Of a DNA stretch of 64,000 bases, positions 27,431-39,929 are shown piece by piece. Under the pieces are notes generated by a model. The model worked only from the letters and a program-made list of their open reading frames with translations. It did no database searches and was not told the DNA's origin. The stretch spans positions 12,892,770-12,956,769 of the forward strand of contig NC_052669.1 in assembly GCF_016802725.1 (NCBI RefSeq). The letters are read 5' to 3'. Position 1 is the first letter of the stretch. Every line of letters starts with the position of its first letter. The translations under genes and the position numbers were made by a program. Origin of the DNA: Solenopsis invicta. Lineage: Eukaryota; Arthropoda; Insecta; Hymenoptera; Formicidae.

Positions 27431-28126
27431 TTAGCGTCGTGAACGAGACGGGACGTGAGGAGGCATGCGTCCCCCCGGCCTCCTCTCCCTAATGGTTTCG
27501 GCCTCCTCCTTCTGCTGCATTACTTGCTCGCAGAAGGAGGAGACCGCGACCCAGGCGCTCTCCCTGCGGACCATTTGGCTAATGATGGCCCGCAGCGAGA
27601 GATCGTCTCCGATCTCTCTTCTCAGGACTCCGCGCAGCTCCTCCCACGCTGGACAATGTTCCAGCGTGTGCTGCGCGGAGTCCCGTTCGGCGTTGCAATG
27701 GTGGCACCGCGTCGTCGGCTCCTTACGTATTCTGCACAAGTAGTCACCGAAGCAGCCATGCCCGGTGAGCACCTGTGTCGTCCGGTAGGTCAAGCCGCCC
27801 CAAGGGTGGCCCACCCATTCGTCCAAGTGGGGTAGGACGGCCTCCAAGATCCGAGATCCTGCCGCCGGCGGGTCGTTGGCGAGGCTCTCTCGCCAAGCCC
27901 TCATGGCCCGCCGGCGTGCTCTTTCCCGTAATAGCGCGGCGACCCTAGGGGTAACCACTCCCCCTTGCAGGCGGACGGCCTTCGCTCTGGCGTATGACCA
28001 GGCCAGAGCGTCGGCCGTGAATTCCGCCGGGGGGAGCCCCGCCAGTACCATGGTCGCCGCGCTAGGGGCGGTGCGGTACGCGCGCACTATCCTTCGTGCC
28101 AGCCGCCGCTGCACAACGTGCAGCAC
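27431..28126 (-). pseudogene. R1-type non-LTR retrotransposon, 3' fragment of ORF2
   Basis: 231 aa corresponding to the region downstream of reverse transcriptase in R1-clade elements: LTYRTTQVLTGHGCFGDYLC followed by the CCHC cluster CHHCNAERDSAQHTLEHC, then AWEELRGVLRREIGDD. The RT and endonuclease domains are missing, the usual 5' truncation of a target-primed insertion. The fragment is very GC-rich compared with its surroundings, which fits an R1 element. Upstream (rightward) it abuts module Y, downstream a short GC-rich stretch and module X. Confidence 0.88.
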
Positions 28127-28159
28127 GTCCCGTATGCGTCGGCTGGCGCCCGGAGTCCC

Positions 28160-28410
28160 TTGGTGATGGTCGCCTCTGCGTCGGAGATTTCTCCGCTGGT
28201 CTAGTGATTACCCTTGGCGTGGACGCTCTGGTCGGCGTCAGTGGTATCTCATTGTCGCTGTTTCTGTTTGCCCTCGTCTTTTCGGGTGATCGGGTAAGTG
28301 TAGCTTCCGCGGTACCCTTGTCCTCTTCTACGACATTCGCACTCGGTGCTCCCTAGCTCGTCTGTAATATTATGCAATGGAGTGATGCACGGTCAATTTC
28401 CGGCGATTGC
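28160..28410. repeat. Repeated module Y, copy 1
   Basis: It matches 45,870-46,125: TGATGGTCGCCTCTGC, GTCTAGTGAT, CCCTTGGCGTGGACGCTCT, GTGGTATCTCATTGT, CGACATTCGCACTCGG, CTCCCTAGCTCGTCTG and GACGCACGGTCAATTTCCGG or close variants. Copy 2 keeps an open minus-strand frame, suggesting the N-terminus of a gag-like or ORF1 protein. Its fusion to the R1 tail here could mean an internally deleted R1. Confidence 0.7.
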
Positions 28411-28639
28411 AATTTCCCCGTTAATTTTGGTTCTAGATTTATCCAGGATCGGAATTATGATCAATGGAAGTTTAGGCAATTGTCGATAGAGGGTGAGAGA
28501 CCTTTGAAAGTGAGCGATGAGGAAAATAATTTCGTGGGTTTAACTAGAGATTGCAAAGAGGTAGTTCGTCTTACCGCTTGCACTTTTTTGATTCTGATTG
28601 AAGGTACTTTGTCGAATTGACCTTCATTCCGCTCGCCGT

Positions 28640-31391
28640 CGTCCGTGGGTAAAATCATTATTTTTCCCGGTAGTTCTATCTATTTGCCGGTTACCTCGTA
28701 GCGGTGATACTGGGATGGATTGCGTCTCATATTCGGATTCTTTATTTCGCTGTCTTGTCTTTGCCTCCTCCTTTTGGCCATTCTGAGCTTTTGCTCTGGT
28801 GTTTAGGTCCGGATTCTCTTCGTTTTCTGAGCCTTGGGTTTGTTGGATTTGGCGGTTTGTCTTCGGTGGACGGTGTATATTCGCTATCCAAGTTATTGCT
28901 CGACGCTTTCTTTCTTTTTTTGGTTTCTTTGGTAGATTTTGCGCTTGAGCGTGATTTCTTTCTTTTGATTACTCGCGCTTTAGTCGATAAATCGCTCGCC
29001 CCGGTTCTGTCTTCCGTTGAGCGTTCGTTTTGCGATTCTGGTTGCGTTGGGTTTTCGATTAGATTTACTTGTGATAGTTCTGGTTGGTATCAGTTCGTTT
29101 TCTCGCTTGCCGTCGAAGTGGACGGTAGCGGTTCAGGTGGTTTGGCGGTCTGCCTCATGTTGGTCGTTACTTGATTTCTGTCGAGTGTGAGTATCAACTC
29201 TTACTGTCGCCCGCCATCTCGGCGTTGTGTCGCAAGTCGGTGAAACTTACGTTAGCCAGGACTTCGATTATATTTTGCTTTGTCGTTGTATTTTGTGCAA
29301 TCAATTTGTTTGTGTATCTGACGGTATTTCTTCTTTTGCTCATAATATTTTCGAATAGATTTAATAAATTCTCTTTGCACCTTGCTGACCTATCGTTCGT
29401 TTTTCTCAGAGCGTCTCGGTCTTCATTAAGCGTCTGGTCCAGCTATCTGATCATGTTCGTGCGACTTCTCAAATCTTCCTTGAGCCTGATCCATTCGGCT
29501 CTAGTTTTGGCTACTCTTTGACACAGTTTTACTTCTATTCGGTTTAACACGTCAAATTCGTTCTTATCCTGACTGATCGCTACGTTTATCGTTCTCGACG
29601 TACTTCTTGTGTTTCGCGTTAATCTGTACGCAGGACTAGACTCGTCGTTTTGCGTTACGTTTCCATCGGTCTCATTCGTCGTCTTGACAGATTGCCGGTC
29701 TGCCTGCTGGTTGCTTTGTCTTGCCGTTGACTCATGATGACGCACCAATTTCCGTTTTGAAATCTCCTCAAGAGAACTGTGAGTTTTACAGTGCTCTTCG
29801 TGTAACTAAACGGTGAGCTGTGCCGTTCAAGTCGCGGCGGAGGATTAGCGCTGCCGGTGCTCGATGGCAATTGGTCGTTAACCTCGGTCCGCTGATTGGT
29901 GGACTGGTCCGTCGGTGTTCTGTAATATTGTTTGTAACAACTTTTGTTCTTTTTGTCTTCATCGCGGTTGACAAAATCTCATACATTTCAAATATTATCT
30001 TTCTTAACGTTATCGTTGTTTTTCTCTTTGTTCTCGCGTACGTTCTGCGTATTGTCTCGCGGCTTCCGATCGACAAACTTTGCGTTGTAATATCCTTTTT
30101 TTGGATTATTTTATCGTTAGTTGTTGCGTTTTTACGCGGTACGCTATCGTTAGTTGTCACTCGCTTGACTGTGTCTATTTCATTGGCTATTGTCGGTTCG
30201 CTAATTTTATCTTTGTTCCGAGCGTTAATCCACTTGTCGTCGTTGTCGGGATCATCGCGTTTGTGCGGTCGCTGATTTTGGAAATTAATTTTGTTTTGCT
30301 CGACTGTTTTCTCGATTATTAATGGTTGTACGCGTCCCTTTAAATATTTTTCGCGTTCCGCGGCTCTCATTTGGTTTCTTATTGTTTCATTTTGTTTATA
30401 TTTTTCCAAAATCATCGACATCGTTATCTTACTCGCTTCTACCTTATTGGTGGTTTTGCTGTCCCTAAGTGGAATTTTGTTTCCATGTGTGTCGATATAT
30501 ACCTTGTTAGGTTTAATGAAGTATATATTGCACGCACTCTATTTGATTCCAATTCAGTGTTCTTTTCGTACGCGGCTTATTTTCGCTGTTTGTACGCGGT
30601 TTGCCGTTCTCGTTCTTATTTTCCACTGACTCGCCATTACTAGTTACGCGCGGTATGTCGCTTTGCGCTATGCTATTTTGTTCTTCGCGCGATGTTTTTG
30701 TAATCGCTTTGAGTTGTTGCCGGTTTTCCTCGTTCCCCGTTAATCTTTGCATCGAGCTTTTCAATGGCTTTTTGCTCGGCGATTTTTCGATTGTTTTCGC
30801 GTTTGTTTTAACTACGTCGGCGTACGTCGTTTCACGCGTGTCTCTCGTTGCTTGTAATTTTGTCGGTTCAACGTTCGGTTTTTTTATGTCGGTTGATAAT
30901 TTTACTATCTCGGCGTACGTGCGCTTTCGGTCTGCGGTTTGGCAGGTTGGCGGTTGATTGTTCCCCGTTATTTTTGGTCTTTTATTTCGTTTTGTCGCCT
31001 GTTCGCTTTGCGGCATGGTTTTCGCTCTTGTCACGTCCGCGTAAGATGGCTTAACGTTAATCTTGGCAAACGTATTGGCGGCGGTTATCGGTCTGTACGC
31101 TCGCGCGTTTTTCGTATTTTAAGTTACTGGTTTTTGCGTTGCTACGTGATTCGCTAGGCCTACTCCCTTAGGTATGTGGCTATCTCGATTATCGTCATCA
31201 ATCGTAATTATTTTGATTACTGAACTATCACGTGTGTTTGTTTTTAACTTGTTTACGTGTACGGCCTGTTCGATAGTGTACGATTTTCCACCGCTCGATA
31301 AGTGTATTTTGGTGGCTCGTCTCCAAGTCTCGGTATCGTTTAACTTATATGACTGATAAATTTCGTTGTCGTGACTATCGTGTCCACGCAA
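28640..31391 (-). pseudogene. Extra ORF region downstream of Gypsy integrase, unknown
   Basis: A chain of minus-strand frames (31,391-31,119, 31,034-30,513, 30,421-29,786, 29,748-29,443 and beyond) with the same style: rich in Lys, Arg, Asn, Thr, Glu and Ser, including RKRTYAEIVKLSTDIKKPN, ILEKYKQNETIRNQMRAAER and WIRLKEDLRSRTN. Towards its end it becomes Pro/Ser/Lys rich. It contains no transmembrane segment or fusion-peptide pattern, so it is not an obvious env. Frames differ from piece to piece, so at least three shifts are needed. It may be a third gene, or the gag-like gene of another element. Confidence 0.5.
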
Positions 31392-31737
31392 TTTGATTAT
31401 TCGGATCTCGCGTCGCTACGTCGTTTTGCCGGTTTGCCTGTTCGTACGGTGTTAATTCGTTTGGGTTTTTGTCGCTTGATTCGGCGTCGGTTTCGTATCC
31501 GCTTCTACGGTACAATTTGCGTTTGTCCGCTTTACATTTTTGCATTTTTGAGCTCTCGCTGTATTTGCGCTTGCTCTGGTACATTTCTTTATTTTCTTGC
31601 TTACTTTTTAACACAGGGTCTAAATTGGAAAATTTACTTATGTCGGACGACTCGCTTGTTCGCGATCTGTCGCTGTCGTCATTGTTCGCGTAATCATGGG
31701 ATTGATTATCATTTCTTTTGTTCGGTTCCGCGTCATA

Positions 31738-34000
31738 TCACGTATGGTTCGCGTTGTTTGCGCTCTCCGCGTCGGATTGTATATAAATTGTGTCGTCTGC
31801 GTTCTCTGCGTCGGAAGAAATATCGCTCGCTTCGTTCGCGCTGCTCGCATATGTCTCGCGAAATTCGCGTTTGTCCTCGCTGTTGATCGATCTCGTGTTG
31901 GACAATTCGCTGTCGTTATCAGATTTTGTTCCGTCGGGGTCGTTTAACGAGACGTGTCTGAGTCGTCTGGCCGGTTCGCCGTTCGGCTTTTGTTCGACTT
32001 TGTCCTCGTACGCGTTTTGTAGCTCGATCGGAGAAAACTCGTCTTCTTCCTGCTGACTGTCGCTCTCCCCTTCGGGTTTCAATTGCGCTTTAAGATAAGG
32101 TCTTAACATTCTGCTATTGTACGCACCATGCACGATTCCGTCAGCGTTGCCTATAAGATACGCATTTTGTCGCAGTATCTCGATAACTTGGTATGGACCA
32201 CTGTATAACGGATAAAATTTTTGAATCTTGTTTTGACTCGCGTCCGAAAGAGTGTGTTGTCTTATCCAAACCAAATCTCCTGGTTTGTACTGTTTCGCCG
32301 TCGTGTGTTTGTCGGGCTGCCTCTTTTGTTTGTTCGCGCTGTCGGTCAATCTTTGTCGCACTCGATCAATCTTTTCGCGATGAATTGCGTTCTCTCTGAC
32401 GCTCGGAATTAATTTTTCCGGTAAATATAAATGATCGGGTCTATCTGTGTGCAGCTTTATCGGGCTGTATCCCGTACTCGCGTGTACCGTCGTGTTTATC
32501 ACGCGTTCTGCTCTGGCTACAATGCTCGGCCATAGTCCGTGGTTGTGACTACAATACGTGCGTGTTATACGGCTTAATTCGTGTAGAACGCGTTCCATGG
32601 GGTTCGATTGTGGGTTGTACGACGTTGTCTTTTTCGTTTCTATGTCGTGCCTGAACGCAAACGCTCTCCACTCGTTGCCCTTAAACTGTCCTGCGTTGTC
32701 CGTCAGTATCTCTGCCGGTTTACCAACGTCTGTGAAATAGTTTTCTAATTTTGCTATTATGATTCTCGTGTCTTGCGACACCATTGGATATAGTTTAACG
32801 TGTTTGGAAAATTTGTCCATTATGACAAATATATATTTAAATCCTCTTTTGGCCATTGATAATCTGCCAAAGATATCGACGGATATCGCCACGCCCAGTT
32901 GTCTCGGTAACTCGTAATATTCGGGTCCCGCCGTCGCTCTCGTGTACCATTTCGTCAAATGGCACATTCTACAGGACGCCACCACGTCGCGGCAAATTCG
33001 CGCTAAAATCGATGTTTCGAAGTATTCGTTCGCAAAAGTTATGAGCTTATCGGTTCCAAAATGTAACAATAGCCGGTATGCCATTCTAAACATTTTCCAT
33101 GGCACGGTTTGCGGCAAAAATATTCTTTCTTTACCGTCTTCGCAAATTGATCTGATTATATTGTCGCGCCACACGACGTCTCTACGGTTCGGATCGTTTG
33201 CAGCCTCTACCATCAACAGTCGTTCGCGCTGCGCGTCCGCTATTATACGCGTCCAATTGTCGGTTTGCGCTCCGTCTCTAGGATTTATGAGTGACGCGAT
33301 GTACCTGTCGTCGGTGGGCTTGTATCTGGAATCGGTGTTTTGCGATAATGTGTCCGCTATCGCGTTTTCCTTGCCCGAGATGTATATCAATTTGAGATCA
33401 AACTCTTGTAGGAATTGAAACCATCTGGCTATTTTCGTGTTATTTCTTATGCACGTACTTAGAAACGTTAAGGCTTTATGATCGGTGTGTACCCTAACTT
33501 TATAGCCTAATAATAATGTGTACCATTTTCGTAAGGCCCATTCTAACACTAATCTTTCTAGTTCCGTTATGGTGTAATTTATTTCCGCGCCCTTCAACGA
33601 TCTACTCGCGTATACAATAGTGTACTTGCGCTCGTCGTCGTCACGATATTGATACAGTTTCGCGCCTAGTCAGGATCTCACGGCGTCTGTCTGTATACCG
33701 AATTTATATCCCTTTCGTATCAGGAATAATGCTGGTGCTTTGTCGAAAGCTAATTTTATATCGTTGAACGCTTTTTGATGTTCCGTCGTCCATACAAATT
33801 TATGATTCTTTTTCAGTAATTCCTCTAGCGGTCTAGTTAACCTAGCTAGATTACGTACAAATCTTCTGTCCCAATTAACGAGTCCTAAGAATGCTTGTAC
33901 TTCGCGTTTGTTTCGCGGTCTAGCTATATTTTTTATCGCGGTTCTCGTGTCTTGATTTATTTTGGCGGTTATCTCCGTAAACGTATGACCTAAAAATTTT
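31738..34000 (-). pseudogene. Gypsy RNase H and integrase
   Basis: The open part (33,597-31,738, 619 aa) starts inside RNase H (INYTITELERLVLEWALRKW, VHTDHKALTFL). It continues with the integrase: the zinc-binding region is degenerate (HFGTDKL, CRMCHLTKW), and the rve core has VDIFGRL, LTDNAGQF and NPMERVLHEL, so the three acidic residues are kept. Then comes the C-terminal GDLVWIRQHTLSD / GPYQVIEIL domain and an acidic tail with EDKRE and SDAESANN. Between 34,000 and 33,597 the RT/RNase H junction is recognisable but has an in-frame stop (about 33,669) and shifts. Confidence 0.85.
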
Positions 34001-35030
34001 ATTTTGTTTTAATGAATTTGCATTTTTACCGGTTCACTTTGAAACCTACTTTGTTCAGTTTCGTTATGACGTATCTTAGATGTTCAATGTGTTTCTCGAA
34101 CGTCTTGCTCGCTATCAGAATGTCATCGAGATAGATGATCATGAATTCGGCGGTTTTCAGTCCGAGAGCTTTTGATGTTTGTCATTGCTCTGGTGAATGA
34201 AGCGCCCGCTGTTTTTATGCCGAATGGCATTCTATTAAACACGTACGTTTGTCCGTTAAACAGAAATCCCGTGTATTTTTGCGACTGGCGTTTCAATGGT
34301 ATTTGCCAAAATGCATTCGCTATGTCTATACTCGAAAAGTATGCGTTACATCCGGTACATCTGAACACTTTCTCAATTGTCGGTGGTTGCGCATAATCGT
34401 CTATCACTTTTTTGTTTAATTCGCGCGCATCTAAGCACAATCTGATCAAATTATTTTTTTTTATTACTACCACGGATTTATAAACTTGGTTTGTTGTTTC
34501 GAGATGATACCTATTCTCTAGTTTCTCGATATATCGCGTTAACTCGCACATATGTTTTTTGGGAATGAGATACGTTTTCTTTTTAAACGGTTCGTTGTGT
34601 TTGACTCGAATCACGAGTTGATAATGGTTTACCTTTCCAATCTCTTCGTCGAATACATCTTGATTCTCCTTTATTATTTGATCTAATTCTCGCTCGGCTT
34701 CGCTTAACGTTTTGACTTCCGCGTTACTTTTGCTTCCAAATTTAATCGTTGTCGCGTCGTTGTATGACATTGTCATTTTAAATTTTTTAATAAAATCGAT
34801 TCCGAGAATTACCTTCTCCGACATTCTTTCGACTATGAAGAACTCGTGCTCAAAGCATATATCGTCGTAACAAAATTTGACTTTAGCCTTGTTCGCTATT
34901 ATCGCGCCTCTTTCGGAGAATGCTCCTCGCAATACGAAACGTCTTACTGAAATTATATCCAGGATTTCTCTTTCGTTTCTTGCAGTTGATCGTACAGTTC
35001 ACGCGTTATGGCGGATATATCGGCTCTTGT
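34000..35030 (-). pseudogene. Gypsy protease and reverse transcriptase
   Basis: The protease active site region is readable near 35,020-34,960 as LIDTRADISAI, with Arg in place of the usual Gly of DTGAD; its C-terminal ILGIDFIKKF is in the 34,932-34,123 frame. RT blocks in that frame: LCLDARELNKKVIDDY, FSSIDIANAFWQIPL and FNRMPFGIKTAGASF. The catalytic YLDD is present at about 34,120-34,135 but in another frame, and the following thumb region has stops (about 34,008-34,022). It is non-functional. Confidence 0.85.
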
Positions 35031-35068
35031 GTCTATTAACGTACGCCGAACATTGGATAAAATTTACT

Positions 35069-35889
35069 TTAATTACGGGTGTTGTCGGTTCTTTGACTAA
35101 TCCCGTTTGGACTTTGCGCATCGTTTCGTCGTTCGTTTATTATTTCCTCGGTACACATGCGTTTCATTGGTTTATCGATTTCGTTTGATGGCATATTGCC
35201 GGTATGCCTGTGTTCGTCGTCGTCGCGCCTGAATCGATGTTTGCTTTGCATCTCGTTACGCGCTTCATTAAACTTTTCCCATAAGTTTTCGTGCCAATTT
35301 CGTCTATGCGCTATTGGTGATTTGGTCAGCTTGACCCTTTTATCAAATTTAACTTTACACTCGTGCGTCGCTAATTCAACTTTTTTATCCGACATATTGT
35401 TCCATTTCTGATTTGCGATTCTCATGCGTTCCGCGATTTCGTCGTATTCGTCGCTTTGTCATGCCTATTGTTATCGTTCGTGCATACGTCATCTTTATCG
35501 TATTGGTCGTATTTGTTCTCGTGATTGAAATTTGTTCTACGCTTTCTTTCCGCTTGCACGGTTATTGTGTTGATGTATTTGACTTCAAGTTGCTCGTTGT
35601 CGTTACGATTCGCGTTACGCGCGTATTCGAGTAATTCGAATTTATTGTACGTATTGTCGCGTTTCTCGAAGAATCCCTCGTTACTTGGCGTGGTATCGCG
35701 TCGTTTGGCTTTTGTGTCGTTTTGCACGCGATTGTCGCTGTTCGCCAATTCATCGCTCGACACTTTTGCCAAAACGTTTTTGTTATGCGTCGACTCACTT
35801 TCGCCTTTCGTCGAGATATTTGCGTTGCGTTGATTGAAGCTCGAGTTATTTTCTACGCGGCTCGCGGTACCTCTGCGTTTGCCTCTCAC
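35069..35889 (-). pseudogene. Charged region between Gypsy gag and protease
   Basis: Two overlapping minus-strand frames (35,889-35,422 and 35,425-35,069) rich in Asn, Arg, Lys and Asp, for example NRNDNEQLEVKYINTITVQA and HRRNWHENLWEKFNEARNEM. No Cys-His knuckle or known domain. Probably the nucleocapsid end of gag or the start of pol, with a frameshift near 35,424. Confidence 0.45.
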
Positions 35890-36749
35890 TCTTCAATTAA
35901 CTTTTTACGCTCGTCAGTTCCCTCGGTTCTGGTTTAACTAAGGTCGTTTCGTTGCTTTTATATTCGCGGTCAAAATCGTTTATCATTTTTGTTATATTAT
36001 TCGTTACCTCTCGTGCTATTCAGTCGTACGTCGTCGTACTGTCTATCGCGTCGTCGCATGACATTGACGTCAATGGTTAATCGTTCGCGTGTACATCGCT
36101 ATCGGATTACCGGTTTTCATATGATCTTTTAAGCATCTTATATTTTAACGCTTTATGACTTATCTCGTGAATATTGGGTTTGACGAATTTTCTTTGTCTA
36201 TCCCAGTACATCTTTGTGTCTTCAAATTACATCGAATTATTTGACGATGTTACAGCTTGTGTTGTTATGTTATTTTCATTGGCACAATTTACGATTACTT
36301 TGTAATTAAATATATTATTATTTATCGTTAGCGTGTCCATTTCTCGCGTTTCTTCATTTTCCACGCGCACACGCATTTTATCGCGCCTATAAATATATCC
36401 TGCGTCTTCGTAAATTATTTCTTTAATTTTGTTTAAGTATTCGCAAATTTTATTTTTATTTTCTTCGCACTAGATTTCATATACTCTACTCGGAAATTCA
36501 ATTACGCTATTATATTTGACCGTTGTTTTTTTTTATTTGGCCGTTCTATCAATTTGTTACGTGAATTAAAATTTTCAAACGTCATTGTTTTAATCTCATC
36601 GGACGTTTTTATCATATTTACTTGTTTATTGGTAAAGTCTTTAAATGCACTTTTAATTGTTCGCGGTGCTTGATTTGATTTCTTTAATATGGATTTTACG
36701 TCGCTCGCGTTTATTTTTAACGCGTTAATTGCTTAAAGATCCGTGTCTA

Positions 36750-38318
36750 TCAGACTCTCTCTAACAAATATTTGTCCAAATCACTTTCGGATTTGGTACG
36801 TTCCGTCGTTTTGATCGTTGCTAATTTTCGTCTCTCGTCGTTCGACAATTTCTTTTTTCTACAAACAGTGTTATCGCTTCGTTCGGATCGCGTTGTATCG
36901 TTTTTTACGTTAGTTTTGTCTCGGTGATCGTTATGCTTGGTCAATGCTTTGTCATCATCGTCGCTCGTCACCTCGATAATTATGACTCTTGTGCGTTTTT
37001 TCGACCTCGGTCGCGTCGCGTATTGGATGGCTTTGTACGTTGCCCGTCCCTCGCTGTCGCATCTGTATTTCGACGTTTTTTCGTATCTGCGTTTGTTTGT
37101 CGATCTCTGTCTACTGTTCGATCTGCTACGCAGATATCTCTTTTCCGCTCGTTCGCCTCGTTCACGATTTCTCGATTTATCGTTGAACACTTTAGTGAGA
37201 TCGTATCGCACGATTTCGTTTGCCGGATTACCGGATTTTCTATCGTTCGCGTATATGTTGCTTTGTTTGTACCCAACTTTCGGTATCGCGCCATTTTTTG
37301 TTTATGTCGAATTTCTTTTGAGTTTGTAATCCGATTTTTTTGAATCGTTCATCGCCTCTATCGCGTCTAACAATTGCACGAATCTTGTCGGATCTTTTAT
37401 GTCTGCGTTGATCTCGCGTTCGATCTCGTACGGAAAATGTGTTTTCAACACATGTATATTATCATTTTGTTGTTTATCGGTTGATCTAGCATTTTAGATT
37501 TGTCAATAATGTCCATCGCGTATTCACCCATGGTCACACCCATGTTTGCCGAATATCTACAGTTAAATAGATTTTTACGAAATTCCGTTTGAATTTCCGC
37601 GCTCCAGAATTTTTCTTTTAACGCACTGAACGCGTCTTCTATGTTCTTTGGATTCTTTAACCTGAACCAAGCTTTCACATTGTGATAGAGCATTTTTTTC
37701 AACCAGTGTAATTGTTCGCTCTCATCTATTTTTTCTTGTTTCACTATATTTTGAAGCTCGCGAATAAATATTACGACGTTTTGTCGGTCTCTCGTACCTT
37801 TGTACAATAATTTGCAAAACGGAGATGACACCCATTCAAAACGCGGTACTCTAATACCCGAATTATATTTTGTTCGTCGGTCAACGTTATTGTAGTACGC
37901 GCGTCTATTTCGCGTTGTAATCGTACGTCTGTTTTCTTTGTCCGTGTGTTCGTAGAAGTAACGACTACGTTCGTCACGGTCATCGTCGTCACGGCCTTCT
38001 GTCGCTTCGTAAAAACGTTCGTCGTTATCTTGCAATGTGCTCGGTATACCCTTGAGCTATATGCGATACAGATCTTCGACGTCTGTCTTGTAACGCGCCT
38101 ATCTGTTCGGTTTGTTGTCCGATTTGCGCCACTTCTCTCGTGAGATTTTCAATCAACGTCAATAACGCGTCGTTGCTGAGGTTTGCCGATTGGCCACCTT
38201 GCGCTATTTCGCCTCTGTCGGGTTCGCTTTGCGTCGCGTCATTCTTCACGCCTCGCTTTCCCGCTTGACTTCGCGTCGTAACTCCGTTTTTGTCTTTATC
38301 AACGTCGCTGTCTGCCAT
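36750..38318 (-). pseudogene. Gypsy gag
   Basis: The first frame (38,318-38,025, 97 aa) starts MADSDVDKDKNGVTTRSQAG and has a helical segment (LIENLTREVAQIGQQTEQIG). A one-base shift at about 38,030 leads into 38,035-37,445, which contains the retrotransposon gag capsid pattern (FIRELQNIVKQEKIDESEQL, LKEKFWSAEIQTEFRKNLF). The last frame (37,211-36,750) is extremely Arg/Lys rich (RSRSNSRQRSTNKRRYEK), resembling a basic nucleocapsid without a clear CCHC knuckle. Confidence 0.75.
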
Positions 38319-38320
38319 TT

Positions 38321-39058
38321 TTGCGGCTTATTCGTAATGTACGATACTATTATACTTCGTGGCTACGTGTGCCTTGCGATACAATATCGTTACGTATTTA
38401 CCTGTCTCTTTCTCGACACTGCAGCCTCACGCACTAGTCTCGTCGGTTTTTGTTACGCTAACTCACTACTTTGACCGTTAACATCCAACATCTTTTATCA
38501 AGATATTTGCGTGTTGTAACAGCTAAACTGATTTGCGTCCGTAAACGATTCGTTGCTCGCTTTTATACCCCCTTCTATTACGGTTATTTTTCTCAATTGT
38601 TTTTGTTTTCTACTCGCGGAGTATTATTTTTCTTGTTTAAATCTCTCTAATCCAGTTGTTTATGACTCGCGGTTATTATTTTTCACGCGTGGTATCAATT
38701 GTCACGCACCGCTTTGTTTTTCCGATCGCCTATCGATCTGTTTATTATTTACGAGTTTACAACCTCGGTATTGTTTTTCGCGATATTTTTCGCGTTATCT
38801 GTTGTTGTTTACGAGTTTTAGATCTCGTTGTTTTGATATTACGCGTTTCACGCAGTTAAATTGTTTTTATTTTGTTTTGTCACGCGCCTAAATCACTATG
38901 TGATGGTACGTCGAAATAAATGTTTCTCAGTATTATTTGATAGTTAGTGGTATCCTAGTCTAAACCTAATGCTAACTTATGTCATCTGCAGTTGACTAAA
39001 CTTAAAATTAATTATATAATTTCTAGTTTGATTATTATACATATATGTGTGCGTTATA
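38321..39058. other. Flank upstream of the Gypsy gag, no gene seen
   Basis: The first 550 bases share the T-rich plus-strand composition of the Gypsy element and may be its leader or LTR. Repeated phrases such as ACGAGTTT-AGATCTCG and ACTCGCGG occur (about 38,623, 38,665, 38,811). I could not find a matching second LTR or a TGG primer site. From about 38,940 the DNA is AT-rich and featureless. Confidence 0.4.
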
Positions 39059-39929
39059 AGGTACTTAAGCCGAATAAAGCCCAGTACTAAATAAAGCCCA
39101 CTTTTAAATTAAGCATTTAAAAACCCACTTTATGTTTGAAATATATGCTTAAAAGATGTGTCATAAGAAGTAGATAAAGACTAAATAGGAAATTAATACC
39201 GCTGGCAATACGTTTATTCGGTGCAACAAAAGCTTGTAACAAAGTGGGTAGATCAGTCGTTTTTATAAAAATGTGTTGTAAATTTAATAAGTATACATTA
39301 TTTTATGGTTTATTACTATATATTCTAATATTATTCAACTTTTTAACTATAAGAAAAAACAAATATGTATATCAATTTTTTGGAATAAATATACTTTTTT
39401 ATAAATAATGTATTAATAAATAAGGCCCACTTGTACATTAATTGTTATAACCATTGTCATTTGTTTATTATGTATGTGGTTTGTAACAGAGAATAACGAT
39501 TTTCAACGATACTAACTTTCCATAAGCTAAAATTGTACTAAAATGGCCAAAATTTTTTATAGTTAAAATATTAATTATAGACAAAATTAAAAATAATTGT
39601 GATGTTTTACTAGTATAATAGATCTTAAAGGATTTCGTATTTGTGATTAATAATCATTTTAACAGTGAGTTGGAAAATAATATTTAATTCCTTTGTTATT
39701 TTTAATTCGGGCATTATTAAAAGCACAAGAATTTAATAAGGCCTAATGTCAGAGTTTAAAAACATTTCTTTTTTGTTTACTTAAAAATGTTTTGTATAGA
39801 AAATAATTTTATTTTGGCGAGTGGTTTAAACAAACATTTTATTCTCATTTAGTTTATTTCAATATTTTTGTAAATAGAATTTATAAAAAATAAAATATGT
39901 TAAGTGGGCCTTATTCGGCTTGGGTACCT
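39059..39929. mobile_element. Non-autonomous TIR element, 871 bp, TA target
   Basis: The left end AGGTACTTAAGCCGAATAAA and right-end complement AGGTACCCAAGCCGAATAAG form terminal inverted repeats of about 28 bp, with GCCCACTT just inside both. TA flanks both sides. The interior is AT-rich with stops in all frames, so no transposase is present. The TA target suggests mobilisation by a Tc1/mariner-type enzyme. Confidence 0.8.

Larger units (their letters stand above)
28400..38320 (-). mobile_element. Decayed Ty3/Gypsy-type retrotransposon, leftward
   Basis: Leftward order: gag (38,318-36,750), a charged linker (35,889-35,069), protease and RT (about 35,030-34,000), RNase H and integrase (to 31,738), then about 3 kb with an extra Lys/Arg/Glu/Thr-rich open region. 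This is the canonical Gypsy order of RT-RNase H-integrase. Multiple frameshifts and stops break it. I could not identify LTRs, primer site or target duplication, so the outer limits are approximate; A-rich sense composition similar to the element continues patchily to about 38,900 and in 40,500-42,085. Confidence 0.85.

Noticed and set aside
27465..28166. Plus-strand frames over the R1 fragment
   Set aside because: Shadows of the minus-strand R1 coding sequence in GC-rich DNA.
28704..32412. Many hydrophobic plus-strand frames that look like membrane proteins
   Set aside because: They are complements of Lys/Arg/Glu-rich minus-strand Gypsy coding sequence; hydrophobicity is a by-product of T-rich codons.
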